DNA from: Natrinema salsiterrestre
GTDB lineage: Archaea > Halobacteriota > Halobacteria > Halobacteriales > Natrialbaceae
Assembly (NCBI RefSeq): GCF_029502005.1
Contig: NZ_JAMQOT010000002.1
Span: 372,001-436,000, forward strand
DNA: 64,000 bases
Reading direction: 5' to 3'
The notes beneath the pieces were generated by a model. That model was not told the DNA's origin. It did no database searches and saw only the letters and a list, made by a program, of their open reading frames with translations. Position 1 is the stretch's first letter. Each line of letters opens with the position of its first letter. A program made the position numbers and the translations under genes. Positions 53,277 through 63,006 of this stretch are shown in pieces.

Positions 53277-53807
53277 TCAATCCACGATCTCGATCTCGGA
53301 ACGAGCAGCGAGCCCCCGGTCGCTCGCATCGTCACGAGTGACTCGCGCGTCGATTACGTAGCTGCCCGGGTCGACGAGTTCCCACTCGTCGTCCGCAACC
53401 TGAATGCGCTGTGGCCACCGCCGGCGGAAGCGTTTGCGCTCGTTTCGACCGAAGGAGAAGGCGGCGGGGCGATCGGGAACCATTCGCGGAACCTGCGAGG
53501 CGTTGCGATGGCCGTCGACGGTCCAGTGCCAGCGCTCCGGCGAGTCCGTTCGGATCCGGATCGGGAACGGGAGCCGGTTGCGAAACTCGACGGTGATCTC
53601 GACCGGTTCCCCGTGTGCGTAGCGTCGCTCGTCGGTCGAGACGCTGACGGCGATCGCGCGGTGGCGTAGCGCCCTCGGCGCGAACGCGTGGCTGACCGCC
53701 GCCCAGTCGATCGCTCGCGAACCGCCGTCGTCTCCCCCCGAACGCTCCGGCGCGAACGGATCGTCGTCCGTCCGCTCGAGCGCGGTGGAGTCGTAGATTC
53801 GTTTCAT
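53277..53807 (-). CDS. Ig-like (BsuPI-type) domain protein
   Basis: A 176-residue protein. Residues ~45-170 form a beta-sandwich-like domain: VSVSTDERRYAHGEPVEITVEFRNRLPFPIRI, then VPRMVPDRPAAFSFGRNERK, ending VDPGSYVIDARVTRDD. It has no signal peptide. I class it only as a BsuPI-like Ig fold. It is 66 bp after the oligopeptide ABC operon and may be its last gene. Confidence 0.65.
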   Translation of the reverse strand: MKRIYDSTALERTDDDPFAPERSGGDDGGSRAIDWAAVSHAFAPRALRHRAIAVSVSTDERRYAHGEPVEITVEFRNRLPFPIRIRTDSPERWHWTVDGHRNASQVPRMVPDRPAAFSFGRNERKRFRRRWPQRIQVADDEWELVDPGSYVIDARVTRDDASDRGLAARSEIEIVD

Positions 53808-53873
53808 CGATCGGATCCTCGATTCGGGTCGGTAGCGGGGTCGGGTTCGGTACGGTTCATGATTCCGGTGGTG

Positions 53874-55193
53874 TTAGCTATCCGGTGATCGCGTTCGTGA
53901 CGCGGTCGATTCGACGTCGCCCGCGAACCGCTCGTCGAACCGGTGGCAGGCGATCGGATGCCGTGCCGTTCCGTCGGTCAGTTCCGGCTCGACCGTCTCG
54001 CAGGGCGTCTCGAACGCCGACGCGAGCCGGTCCCGAGCGTCCTCGAGATCGGCGGCAGCGACGGCCTCGAGCGCGTCCGAGAGTGCGGCGTCCGCATCGG
54101 GATCGCGAAGTCGAGCGGGAATCCCGTGAGCGTCCCGGAGCGCATCGGGAACGGTCTCGTGCTCGTCGGATCGCGGAAGCAGCGTCTCGGGCCCCGCGTC
54201 GGCGTCCGCGTTCGCGAGTCGGGTTCGCAGCCGCATGATCGCCCGGAACGCGTGGTCCGTGAGATCGTATTCTGCCGGCGGGATGACCCTCGGACAGCGC
54301 GTGTGAAACCGGCAGCCTGCGGGCGGATCGGTCGGCGAGGGGACGTCCCCCTCGAGGACGATGCGGTCGCCCTCCCAGCAGGGGTCGGGTTCGGGGATGG
54401 CCGACAGCAGCGCCTCCGTATAGGGGTGTGACGGGGCGTCGAAGACCTCGGCCGTCGTTCCGGTCTCGACGACCTCCCCGAGGTACATCACCGCCACCCG
54501 ATCGGCGATGTGCTCGACCACCGAGAGATCGTGAGCGATGAACAGATAGGAGAGATCGAACTCGTCCTGCAGGTCGGACAGCAGGTTGAGGATCCGCGCC
54601 TGTACCGAGACGTCGAGCGCGGAGACGGGCTCGTCGCAGACGATGAAATCGGGTTCGACGGCGAGCGCGCGAGCGATGGCGACCCGCTGGCGCTGGCCGC
54701 CGGAGAACTCGCGGGGATACCGGCTCGCGTGTCCGGCCTGCAGTCCGACCGTCTCGAGCAGCTCCCGAACCCGTTCGTCGCGTCGCTCGGCGGGCACGAT
54801 ATCGTGGACCTCGAGGGCCTCCCCGACGATATCGGCGACCGTCAACTGCGGGTTGAGACTGGCCATCGGGTTCTGGAAGACGTACTGGATCTCGGTCCGG
54901 AGCGCCCGGAGTCGCGACCGGGAGCAGCCCGTCACCTCGGTCCCGCGGTAGGTGATCGTGCCGGCGGTCGGCTCGAGCAGCCGGACGAGCGTTCGGCCGA
55001 GCGTCGTCTTGCCGCAGCCGCTCTCGCCGACCAGCCCGAGGGTCTCGCCCGCGCGGATCTCGAGGTCGACGCCGTCGACCGCTCGGACCGTCTCCGCCCG
55101 CCCGAGGAGCCGGTCGAGGAAGCCGTCGGCGGTCGTGTAATACTTTTCGAGGCCTTCCGCGCGGATCAGGGGCTCGCCGTCGCTCGCCGTCAC
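53874..55193 (-). CDS. dppF: Dipeptide/oligopeptide ABC ATPase, DppF-like
   Basis: A 439-residue ATPase. Walker [10 protein letters not shown] (56-64), signature [15 protein letters not shown], Walker [12 protein letters not shown]. The family C-terminal motif CRFHTRCP is present. About 120 extra residues after it are acidic helices, unlike most DppF. Overlaps the previous ATPase gene's stop by four bases. Confidence 0.92.
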   Translation of the reverse strand: MTASDGEPLIRAEGLEKYYTTADGFLDRLLGRAETVRAVDGVDLEIRAGETLGLVGESGCGKTTLGRTLVRLLEPTAGTITYRGTEVTGCSRSRLRALRTEIQYVFQNPMASLNPQLTVADIVGEALEVHDIVPAERRDERVRELLETVGLQAGHASRYPREFSGGQRQRVAIARALAVEPDFIVCDEPVSALDVSVQARILNLLSDLQDEFDLSYLFIAHDLSVVEHIADRVAVMYLGEVVETGTTAEVFDAPSHPYTEALLSAIPEPDPCWEGDRIVLEGDVPSPTDPPAGCRFHTRCPRVIPPAEYDLTDHAFRAIMRLRTRLANADADAGPETLLPRSDEHETVPDALRDAHGIPARLRDPDADAALSDALEAVAAADLEDARDRLASAFETPCETVEPELTDGTARHPIACHRFDERFAGDVESTASRTRSPDS

Positions 55194-56284
55194 TCCGGCT
55201 CACCTCGCTCGGTCCGTTCCCGCTCCCGTTCGTGACTCTCCCCGTCCGTCTCGTTTCGCACCAGGACCTCGTAGTCCAGTCCGTCTTCGAGATCGCCGGT
55301 GTACTCGAGACAGGCCGCGAGGTGTGCCCCGGGATCGTCGTCGGCGGCCGGCGTCTCCGAGTCCGTCTCGACGAGCGGCGGGTGGCGTCTGGCACACGCC
55401 GGCTCGGCGTAGGGACAGCGGGGGTGGAACCGACAGCCGGTCGGCGGATCGACGAGGCTCGGCGTCGGTCCGGGAACGGTCGCGAGGCGATCGCTGTCGG
55501 CCCCGAGCCGCGGGATCGAGGCCAGCAGCCCAACCGTGTAGGGATGCTTGGGATCGTAGTAGAGCTCCTCGACCGGTGCGCGCTCGACGATCTCTCCGGC
55601 GTACTGGACCAGGACCCGATCGCACAGCTCCGCGACGATCCCGAGGTCGTGCGTGACGAGCTGGATCGCCGTGTCCGATTCCCGGGCGAGCTCCGCGAGC
55701 AATTCGAGGATGCCCGCCTGAACGGTGACGTCGAGCCCCGTCGTCGGCTCGTCGCAGACGAGCAAGGCCGGGTCGCAGGCCAGCGCCATGGCGATCACGA
55801 CCCGCTGTTGCATCCCGCCGGAGAACTCGTGCGGGTAATCGGCGTAGCGCGTCGCCGGCTCCGGGATCCCGACCCGCTCGAGGAGCGCGATGGCGCGATC
55901 GCGGGCCTCGGCGTCGGTTACGTCCCCGTGAGCCCGGACCGCTTCGGCGATCTGTTCGCCGACGGTGTAGACGGGGTTGAGCGCCGCGTCGGCGTCCTGA
56001 AACACCATCGCGATGTCGTTCCCCCGGAGGTCCCTGAGTTCGCGATCCGTGCACTCGAGGAGGTTCCGGCCGTCGAACCGGATTTGCCCGCCGACGATCT
56101 CGCCGGGCGACCGGATCAGGCGGAGGAGCGCGAGACTGGCGACGCTCTTGCCCGCCCCGCTCTCGCCGACCAGTCCGACCGTCTCGCCCGCGCGGATCTC
56201 GTAGCTGATGCCGTCGACTGCCCGGACGACGCCGTCGTCGGTGTAGAACTGAACGGTCAGGTCCTCGACCTCGAGCAGCGCCAT
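55190..56284 (-). CDS. dppD: Dipeptide/oligopeptide ABC ATPase, DppD-like
   Basis: A 364-residue ATPase. Walker [10 protein letters not shown] (40-48), signature [15 protein letters not shown], Walker [18 protein letters not shown]-loop [10 protein letters not shown]-terminal [14 protein letters not shown] is the iron-sulphur-type/peptide-ABC motif. The ATG at 56284 overlaps the dppC stop by one base (TGATG); the longer frame to 56893 is spurious. Confidence 0.94.
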   Translation of the reverse strand: MALLEVEDLTVQFYTDDGVVRAVDGISYEIRAGETVGLVGESGAGKSVASLALLRLIRSPGEIVGGQIRFDGRNLLECTDRELRDLRGNDIAMVFQDADAALNPVYTVGEQIAEAVRAHGDVTDAEARDRAIALLERVGIPEPATRYADYPHEFSGGMQQRVVIAMALACDPALLVCDEPTTGLDVTVQAGILELLAELARESDTAIQLVTHDLGIVAELCDRVLVQYAGEIVERAPVEELYYDPKHPYTVGLLASIPRLGADSDRLATVPGPTPSLVDPPTGCRFHPRCPYAEPACARRHPPLVETDSETPAADDDPGAHLAACLEYTGDLEDGLDYEVLVRNETDGESHERERERTERGEPE

Positions 56285-57405
56285 CAGCGCATCCGCCTCC
56301 GGTCGTCGCTCGCGTCCCGACGCGGTTCGAGCGCGTCGTTGATCCCGTCTCCGACGAGGTTGATCGCCAGGACGAACAGGAAGATCGCGAGGCCCGGGAA
56401 GACGGTGACGTGCCAGTGGCCCTGCAGGAGCGAGTCGCGGCCCCGCGACAGCATCGCACCCCACTCGGCGCTGCCGGGCTCGAGGCCGAGCCCGAGGAAG
56501 CCCAGCGCCGCCGCCGCGAGAACGACCGTGCCGACGTTGAGCGTCGCCTGAACGACGACGGGGGCGATCGCGTTCGGAACGACGTGTCGCCGGATGATCG
56601 TCCGATCGGGGACGCCGAGCGCGGTCGCGGCCGTCACGTATTCGCGCTCGCGAACCGAGAGGATCTCGCCGCGTAACAGCCTCGCGTAGCCGATCCATCC
56701 GGTAACGGTGAGTGCGAGAACCACCTCCCAGAACCCCCGCCCCGGGATCGGGAGCGGATCGAGAATCGGGACGATCGCGATCGCGAGGACCAGGAACGGA
56801 AAGGCGTACAGCACGTCGACGATGCGCATGACGAGTTCGTCGATCCGGCCGCCGAAATAGCCCGCGACCGCGCCGAGGGGAATCCCGACGCACAGCGCGA
56901 GCAGGACGGCGACGAGGCCGATACTCAGGGTGTAGCGGCCGCCGACGAGCACCCGGGCGAACTGATCTCGCCCGGCCCAGTCGGTTCCGAACGGGTGATC
57001 CCAGGAGGGCGGGGCGTTCGCCGCGCCGACGAACGGCTCGTGGGGATCGTGCGGAGCCAGCGCGACCGGCTGGAGCGTGATCGTGTACTCCGCCGTCGAG
57101 ACTTCGATCGGTCGCGCGAAGATCGCGAGCACCGCCATGACGGCGATGATCGTCACGCCCAGCATCGCCGTTCGGTTCCGTCGGAACCGGCGGGCCGCGT
57201 CCTCGAGTCGCCGTCCGTCCGGTCCCTCGGCGCTCCGCTCCGTCGCCGCCGCTGCCGTCGGGGAATCCGGTTCGGTCTCGGCGCTCGCTTCCCCCGTGGA
57301 AGGACTCGAGTCCCGCGAGTCACCGTCGCGGTCGTCCGACTCCGGCTCGTCGAAGCCGACGATGCGAATTCGGCCGCGTTCGGTAGTGGGGTGTCGGTCG
57401 CTCAT
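56284..57405 (-). CDS. dppC: Dipeptide/oligopeptide ABC permease, DppC-like
   Basis: A 373-residue permease. An extended hydrophilic N-terminus (~75 residues, Ser/Glu/Asp-rich) precedes the first TM. The family sequence FGTDWAGRDQFARVLVGGRYTLSIG and the EAA loop GYARLLRGEILSVREREYVTAATALG are present. C-terminal LGLEPGSAEWGAMLSRGR and ...VLAINLVGDGINDALEPR. Starts 3 bp after dppB. Confidence 0.95.
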   Translation of the reverse strand: MSDRHPTTERGRIRIVGFDEPESDDRDGDSRDSSPSTGEASAETEPDSPTAAAATERSAEGPDGRRLEDAARRFRRNRTAMLGVTIIAVMAVLAIFARPIEVSTAEYTITLQPVALAPHDPHEPFVGAANAPPSWDHPFGTDWAGRDQFARVLVGGRYTLSIGLVAVLLALCVGIPLGAVAGYFGGRIDELVMRIVDVLYAFPFLVLAIAIVPILDPLPIPGRGFWEVVLALTVTGWIGYARLLRGEILSVREREYVTAATALGVPDRTIIRRHVVPNAIAPVVVQATLNVGTVVLAAAALGFLGLGLEPGSAEWGAMLSRGRDSLLQGHWHVTVFPGLAIFLFVLAINLVGDGINDALEPRRDASDDRRRMR

Positions 57406-57408
57406 TCG

Positions 57409-58356
57409 TTAGTATCGAATTCGGGGGTCGAGGAGCGCGTAGACGATGTCGACGAGCAGGTTCGCGAGGACGATCGAGACGCCGATGACCAGGACGGCGG
57501 CCTGGATGACGGGGTAGTCTCGCTGCAGGATGGACCGGACCAGCAGCCGGCCCATGCCCGGCCACGAGAAGATCTGCTCGACGACGACGGCGCCGTCGAC
57601 CAGGAACGCCAGCTGGAGGCCGGCGACGGTCACGACCGGCAACAGGGAGTTTCGCAGGACGTGTTTCAGGATCACCGTCCGCTCGCGGAGCCCCTTCGCG
57701 CGGGCCGTTCTGACGTAGGGCGCGTCGAGCTCTCGCCGCATCGAGGATCGCAACAGTCGCGTGACGAGCGCGGCCGAGGCCGTCCCGAGCGTGATCGTCG
57801 GCAGGATCATGAACTTCGCCATCGCGAGGCTCGCCAGCGGTGCGTCCGGCGGAATGACGCGGAACCAGCCCAGCCGAACGCTGAACACCAACAGGAGGAT
57901 CAGGCCGAGCCAGAAGTTCGGCGTCGCGATCCCGGCGAGCGCGCCGAGCCGAGTGAGTTCGTCGGCCGGCTCGCCCCGCTCGACCGCAGCGACGATCCCC
58001 GCCGGCACCCCGATCGCGAGCGCGAGGAGCCACGCCGCCCCGCCGAGCGCAAGCGTCGCGGGAAGCCGCCGACCGATCGTCGCCGTGACGCTCCGACCGG
58101 AGATCGGCGAGCGACCGAACTCGAGCGCGATCGCGTCCCGCAACCACAGCAGGTACTGTTTCCACAGCGGCTCGTCGAGGTGGTACTCGGCCCGGATCGA
58201 CGCCTCGGTGGCGGGACTGACGGTCCGAAAGCCGACGATCACGTCGATCGGGTCGCCCGGAAGCACGTGGAGAAACGAGAACGTGAGCGCGGTGACGCCG
58301 AGCAGGACTGGAACCGTGACCAGCACTCGCGTGAGAACGTATCGACCCAGCGACAT
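57409..58356 (-). CDS. dppB: Dipeptide/oligopeptide ABC permease, DppB-like
   Basis: A 315-residue permease with six TMs. The N-terminus YVLTRVLVTVPVLLGVTALTFSFLHVLPGDP, the EAA loop YVRTARAKGLRERTVILKHVLRNSLLP and the C-terminal LANLLVDIVYALLDPRIRY are all typical. It follows the binding-protein gene by 12 bp. Confidence 0.95.
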   Translation of the reverse strand: MSLGRYVLTRVLVTVPVLLGVTALTFSFLHVLPGDPIDVIVGFRTVSPATEASIRAEYHLDEPLWKQYLLWLRDAIALEFGRSPISGRSVTATIGRRLPATLALGGAAWLLALAIGVPAGIVAAVERGEPADELTRLGALAGIATPNFWLGLILLLVFSVRLGWFRVIPPDAPLASLAMAKFMILPTITLGTASAALVTRLLRSSMRRELDAPYVRTARAKGLRERTVILKHVLRNSLLPVVTVAGLQLAFLVDGAVVVEQIFSWPGMGRLLVRSILQRDYPVIQAAVLVIGVSIVLANLLVDIVYALLDPRIRY

Positions 58357-58368
58357 TGGTGATCCAGG

Positions 58369-60009
58369 TCAGGTCGGCTGTACGTACTCTTCGGCGATTC
58401 GCTCTTCGAACGCTTCGTCCGTGTAGTCCTCGAGGAGCGGCGAGATAGGGACGTACGCCGGTCGTCCGAGACCGTGATACACGTCCTCGAGAATCGTTCG
58501 ACGGGGAATCAGCATGTTACACCCCCGGCGGACCAGCTCGTTGGTAAACGGGCCGTGGTAGAGCGGATAGATCACCATATCGAATCCGCCGCCGATCCGG
58601 CGATCGACGCCGTACGCGTCGTCGGCCGCCAGATCGGACAGGCTGGCCGACGGAACGCCGGAACTGAAGTCGATATCGCCGACCTCGAGTGCGCCCTGCC
58701 GGGACGCCGCTTCGGTGATGATCTCGAGCCGCACCGTCTCGGCCGGCGGCGTCGCGGGGACCCCTTCTGAGCCACCGAACCAGTAGTCGTCGAACCGTTC
58801 GAGCCGCCAGTGATCGCCGGGCTGGTAGTCGGCGAACCGGTAAGGACCGGTTCCGATCGGCTCCGATTCGAGGTCGCGGTCGCCGTCGATGGCCGCCATC
58901 GGGACGATCGGAAGATCGAACAATCGTTTTTCGAAGGGACCGTACTCCCGCCAGCAGTGAACGTCCATCGTACGGTCGTCGACGATATCGATGGTCTCGT
59001 ACCAGTCGTAGACGTCGGACTCTCGAGGGGTGCCCTCGTACCGTTCGAACGATTTTTTGACGTGGTCGGCGGTAAGCTCCTCGCCGTTGTGGAACTGCAC
59101 GCCGTCTCTGAGGGTGAATCGATAGGTCGTCGCATCGAGTTGCTCCCACTCCTCGGCCAGAACCGGCCGGACCGAACCGTCGAAGTCGACCCCCGTGAGG
59201 CCCTCGTAGACGAGCTGGGTCGCCTGACTCGAGGCCGTGTCGTTCATCGAGACGGGGTCGGTGGCGGAGATATCGCTCCCGAGGTCGCCGACGAACTCGT
59301 CGCCGTCGAGATCCGTATAGACGCCCGCCCAGGGTGCGTATACCGCGTTGTACGTTCCCGACTCGAGCGGATACGCCCGCCAGCCGCTGACCGCGTCGGC
59401 GTTCCAGACGTGTGACGCTTCGCTCACGCGGACGAACGAGACCGGGGAATCGGCGACCAGGTGCTCCTGTAGCTGCCGGTAGATATCGACCCGCTCGTCG
59501 GGATCCGTTTCCTCGAGCCCGTTATCGATGTAGTCGTCGACGGTGTCGCTGGTGTAGTGGTTGATGTTGAGCCCGTCGGGCGTGTGATTCTCCGAGTGAA
59601 ACAACACGTTGACGTAGTCGTCGGGGTCCCATCCGCCGGTCCAGCTAACGATAAAAAGGGCGTTCGCATCGTTGGCAGCCGCCGTGTTCAAGCGATCGAG
59701 GTAGGTCGTCCACTTGTATTCCGACACCGAGACGTCGAAGAAGCCGGTGTCCTCGAGCGCGACTTCGAGGAGTTCCGCGAATCGGCTCCGTTCGGTGCCC
59801 TCGGTGATCGCGATGGTCGTTTCGAACGGCGGTTCGATTTCCGTCGCTTCGAACCCCTCCTGAATCAGCTCTTCGGCCGGACCGTCGGCTTCGATGTCGT
59901 TGCTACGGATACAGCCAGCCAGTCCGGTGACGCCGAGCGCTCCCACCCCCTCGAGTAGCGAGCGCCGCCGTAGGCGGCCCTCATCCCGGCCACCGCTATT
60001 CCCCGCCAT
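58369..60009 (-). CDS. Oligopeptide-type substrate-binding lipoprotein, circularly permuted
   Basis: A 546-residue SBP_bac_5-like protein, first gene of the ABC operon. Arg-Arg-Arg-Ser signal (residues 14-17) and lipobox Cys33 (LAGC). The lobes are in unusual order. Residues ~62-230 are what normally forms the C-terminal half (RFAELLEVALEDTGF ... YLDRLNTAA ... DPDDYVNVLFHSENHT ... DERVDIYRQLQEHLVADSP). Residues ~245-546 are the usual N-terminal half (LVYEGLTGVDFDGSV, FTLRDGVQFHNGEELTADHV, GTGPYRFADYQPGDHW, RRGCNMLIPRRTILEDVYHGLG). The ATG at 60009 is just before the Tat-type signal. Ligand is unknown. Confidence 0.88.
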   Translation of the reverse strand: MAGNSGGRDEGRLRRRSLLEGVGALGVTGLAGCIRSNDIEADGPAEELIQEGFEATEIEPPFETTIAITEGTERSRFAELLEVALEDTGFFDVSVSEYKWTTYLDRLNTAAANDANALFIVSWTGGWDPDDYVNVLFHSENHTPDGLNINHYTSDTVDDYIDNGLEETDPDERVDIYRQLQEHLVADSPVSFVRVSEASHVWNADAVSGWRAYPLESGTYNAVYAPWAGVYTDLDGDEFVGDLGSDISATDPVSMNDTASSQATQLVYEGLTGVDFDGSVRPVLAEEWEQLDATTYRFTLRDGVQFHNGEELTADHVKKSFERYEGTPRESDVYDWYETIDIVDDRTMDVHCWREYGPFEKRLFDLPIVPMAAIDGDRDLESEPIGTGPYRFADYQPGDHWRLERFDDYWFGGSEGVPATPPAETVRLEIITEAASRQGALEVGDIDFSSGVPSASLSDLAADDAYGVDRRIGGGFDMVIYPLYHGPFTNELVRRGCNMLIPRRTILEDVYHGLGRPAYVPISPLLEDYTDEAFEERIAEEYVQPT

Positions 60010-60207
60010 CGCCGTGAATTTTACATTGAAATAACATATTCTTTGTGATGGGTGTCTCCGATCCGCCTCGCCGCATGGGTGTCTCTTCCCCACCCGTCGT
60101 CGTATCTGACTCACGACTCCCGACGCGTATAGGTGTTTCACCGAAGGCAATAACCGGCAGTCGCTGAAGGCGCGAGCCGACAGCGAAACCGCCGTCGATC
60201 GAGCCGG

Positions 60208-60777
60208 TTACCGATCGCCTTCCTCGTCGACGATGACGACCTCGCCGTCGACGACGTCGACGTTGATCAGCGTTTTGACGTCGTATCCCGCGTCGTCGAC
60301 CTTGTTCTCGCCGCCCACCTTCTTGATGACCGCGACCGTGTCGATGACTTCCGCGCCGATCTCGTCGAGCGCCGCGAGCACCGCGGCGAGCGTCCCGCCC
60401 GTCGAGAGGACGTCGTCGAGCACGAGCACGCGCTCGCCCTCGCGCACGTCGTTGATGTACATCTCGTTCTCCGAGTAGCCGGTCTTCTGTGAGATCTCGA
60501 CCTCGTCGTCGAGACCGTACTGGCGCTTGCGGATGACCGTCAGCGGGATATCGGTCATCAGCGAGACGGCGGTGGAGATGTGAATGCCCATCGCCGCCGG
60601 GGTGACGATCCGGTCGACATCGTCGAGTTGCGCCTTCCGGATGATTCGGATGACGATCTCCCGCAACAGGGTGGGGTCGAGTTTCGGGACGCCGTCACTG
60701 ATCGGGTGGACGAAGTAGTGATAGCCGTTCTTCTCGATGATCGGAGCCTCGAGGAGGGACTGCTTTAGCTGATCCAT
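60208..60777 (-). CDS. hpt: Hypoxanthine/guanine (purine) phosphoribosyltransferase
   Basis: A 189-residue archaeal purine PRTase. The PRPP-binding motif is [16 protein letters not shown]. The start [31 protein letters not shown] is characteristic of the archaeal Hpt-like/adenine-PRT group. It salvages a purine base to the nucleotide. A longer frame to 61113 is out of phase with any known N-terminus. Confidence 0.92.
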   Translation of the reverse strand: MDQLKQSLLEAPIIEKNGYHYFVHPISDGVPKLDPTLLREIVIRIIRKAQLDDVDRIVTPAAMGIHISTAVSLMTDIPLTVIRKRQYGLDDEVEISQKTGYSENEMYINDVREGERVLVLDDVLSTGGTLAAVLAALDEIGAEVIDTVAVIKKVGGENKVDDAGYDVKTLINVDVVDGEVVIVDEEGDR

Positions 60778-60890
60778 GTCGTGGGTGGGACGGTAGCGGA
60801 GTAAAAGTTGACGATACGATCGAGGCGACTGAGCAATGCGCCCTCGCGTGACAGTCGTCGCCTCGGGTCGGCGGCTGACCGGCGGTAGCG

Positions 60891-61526
60891 CTACTCGTCG
60901 GTGCCGTAGCTGAGTTCGGGCGGTTGATCGCCGTGGCCGAGGCGCATGTTCCGTTCGTGGTAAATGTGGACGGCTGCGGTGACCGTGAACGTGGCCGCGA
61001 TGACGGCCGTCCAGGTGAGATTCGAAACGGTGGCCAGCGGATAGATCTCCAGCCACAGGGCGGCGACCAGTGCACAGCTGATCGCGCCCAGAGAGAGGTA
61101 CAGTTCCCGCCACGCGAACTCTCGACCGGGAACGATCTCGAGGTAGACGCTGATGTCCCGCGTTCGGTCGGTCGCCTCGATGACGCCCCGATCGGAGTCG
61201 AACCGGAGGATCCCGGCGGTATCCATCTTCGGGAGGTGCGTCTGCTGGAGCGTCGTGTACACTCGTTTTCGCTGTTCGGGGGTGACCCCCTCGAGCGTCG
61301 TGTCGTACTCCCAGGCGGCGATCTGTTGGGCAAGGTCGCCCAGTTCGACCGGTCGATCGTCCTGCTTGAGAAACTGCAGGACGTAGCGGCGCCGCTGGTT
61401 CCGGAGGAGTTCGAAGATCTCGCCTTTGGGGAGCGACTCGTCCGAGTCGGCGTCCTCGGTGGGGCCGGTGTCGTCGCGAGCAGTGTCGTCGTCCGCAGCG
61501 CGCTGTCCTTGCGCCACGGAGATCAC
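60891..61526 (-). CDS. DUF7344 HTH membrane protein
   Basis: A 211-residue protein. Disordered N-terminus (~1-32), then a winged-HTH DUF7344 domain ([20 protein letters not shown] ... [20 protein letters not shown] ... [22 protein letters not shown]) and two TM segments (~150-170, ~173-190) near the C-terminus. Such haloarchaeal proteins may regulate genes from the membrane. No target known. Confidence 0.85.
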   Translation of the reverse strand: MISVAQGQRAADDDTARDDTGPTEDADSDESLPKGEIFELLRNQRRRYVLQFLKQDDRPVELGDLAQQIAAWEYDTTLEGVTPEQRKRVYTTLQQTHLPKMDTAGILRFDSDRGVIEATDRTRDISVYLEIVPGREFAWRELYLSLGAISCALVAALWLEIYPLATVSNLTWTAVIAATFTVTAAVHIYHERNMRLGHGDQPPELSYGTDE

Positions 61527-61641
61527 CGTGTGGTCCCGGATTGCACCGGTGAGAGGGTAGTTTCTAGATCCAGTCCGAAACTCATTATTTCGGTCGAATG
61601 AACCCCACCCATATAACTCTCCTGACGAACTCGCGGCTGGA

Positions 61642-62814
61642 TTAGTTCGTCGGCGTGCTGGATTCGAGTACCGCCGCGATCGACGCGGCGATCTCGCTAC
61701 CCAGCCCCGCCTTCGATCCCTCGTAGCGAGCGACGTCGCCGGCGTGAACCAGCAGTGCGCTGGTTCGATCCGCGCCCATCACGCTGGCATCGTTCGCGAC
61801 GACGAACGCGAGATCCGCTCGCTCGAGCGTGGTCCTCGCCTGCTCGATCATCGCCGGTTCGTCGCCCGACGTTTCGGTCTTGAAGCCGACGATCGGAAGG
61901 TCCGGACGGGCGGATCGGATCTCGTCGATGAGCTTCGGCGTCGGCTCGAGCTCGAGCGTGAGCTCCTGGCCCGAGCGGATCTTCTCGTCGCTCGTCTCGA
62001 CGGTGTAGTCGCCGATCGCGGCCGCGGAGACGAGCGCATCGGCGTCGTCGCAGGCCGCCCTCGTCGCCGCGAGCATCTCGTCGGCGCTCTCGACTTCGCG
62101 GACGTCGGCGTAGGGCACGTCGGGGCCGTCGTGAACGAGGGTCACGTCCGCCCCACGCACGTAGCAGGCGTTCGCGACGGCTCGCCCCATCTTGCCCGAC
62201 GAGCGGTTGGTGATCACCCGAACGGGGTCGATCGACTCGCTGGTCGCGCCGCTCGTGACGACGACGTGATCCCCCTCGAGCGGGCGGTCGCCGGCCGCGC
62301 GGGCCACGTCGGCGACGATTGCCTCCTCGCTGGCGATTTTGGCCTTCCCCTCCTCGATCCGGGGATCGACGAACTCGACGCCCCACTCCTCGACGGTCTC
62401 GATGGCCTCGAGCACGCCGGGGTGATCGTACATCGGTTCGTGCATCGCGGGGGCGATCACGATCGGCGTGTCGGCACCGAGCGCGGTCGTCGCGCACGTG
62501 GTCACCGGCGTGTCGTCGACGGCGCTCGCGATCTTGCCCACCGTGTTCGCGGTCGCCGGAGCGATCAGGAGGACGTCGGCCCAGCCGTCGTAGCCGCAGA
62601 GCTCGACGTGTTCGACGCTCCCCGTGATCTCCGTGACGACCTCGTTCTCCGTCGCGAACTCGACGGCCCACGGGTGGATAATTCCCCCCGCGCTGCCGGT
62701 CATCACCCCGCGAACCGCCGCACCCTGTCGTCGGAGCTCGTGGGCCAGTTCGACCGTCTTGACGGCCGCGATCGATCCGGTCACCCCGAGCGCGACGTTG
62801 ACTCCCTCGAGCAT
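61642..62814 (-). CDS. coaBC: Bifunctional phosphopantothenoylcysteine decarboxylase/synthetase
   Basis: A 390-residue Dfp/CoaBC that makes 4'-phosphopantetheine for coenzyme A. The flavoprotein decarboxylase part has GVTGSIAAVKTVELA, the catalytic His in VEHVELC, APATANTVGKIA and PAMHEPMY (archaeal His in place of Asn). The synthetase part has SGATSESIDPVRVITNRSSGKMG and IVGFKTET, with its lysine. Full length. Confidence 0.95.
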   Translation of the reverse strand: MLEGVNVALGVTGSIAAVKTVELAHELRRQGAAVRGVMTGSAGGIIHPWAVEFATENEVVTEITGSVEHVELCGYDGWADVLLIAPATANTVGKIASAVDDTPVTTCATTALGADTPIVIAPAMHEPMYDHPGVLEAIETVEEWGVEFVDPRIEEGKAKIASEEAIVADVARAAGDRPLEGDHVVVTSGATSESIDPVRVITNRSSGKMGRAVANACYVRGADVTLVHDGPDVPYADVREVESADEMLAATRAACDDADALVSAAAIGDYTVETSDEKIRSGQELTLELEPTPKLIDEIRSARPDLPIVGFKTETSGDEPAMIEQARTTLERADLAFVVANDASVMGADRTSALLVHAGDVARYEGSKAGLGSEIAASIAAVLESSTPTN

Positions 62815-63006
62815 GTGCTCTCCACTTCGGAACGGGTCCTTTTAGGAGTACTGTCAGTCGGATGCCCGTTGGGAAACCGAGTCAGCAAGAGCGGCAAGCG
62901 GTGGTACCCGTACGCGGTAAACTTATTTTGACCATATATTGTATTTACGATTCATCCAACAGAACTATCCCCAAACTGTTAGTTCCCGTATTCGAACAGG
63001 TAATCA

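Noticed and set aside
60009-60150. N-terminal extension of the permuted binding protein to 60150
   Set aside because: The Tat/lipobox signal starts right after the ATG at 60009, so the extra 47 residues would bury it.
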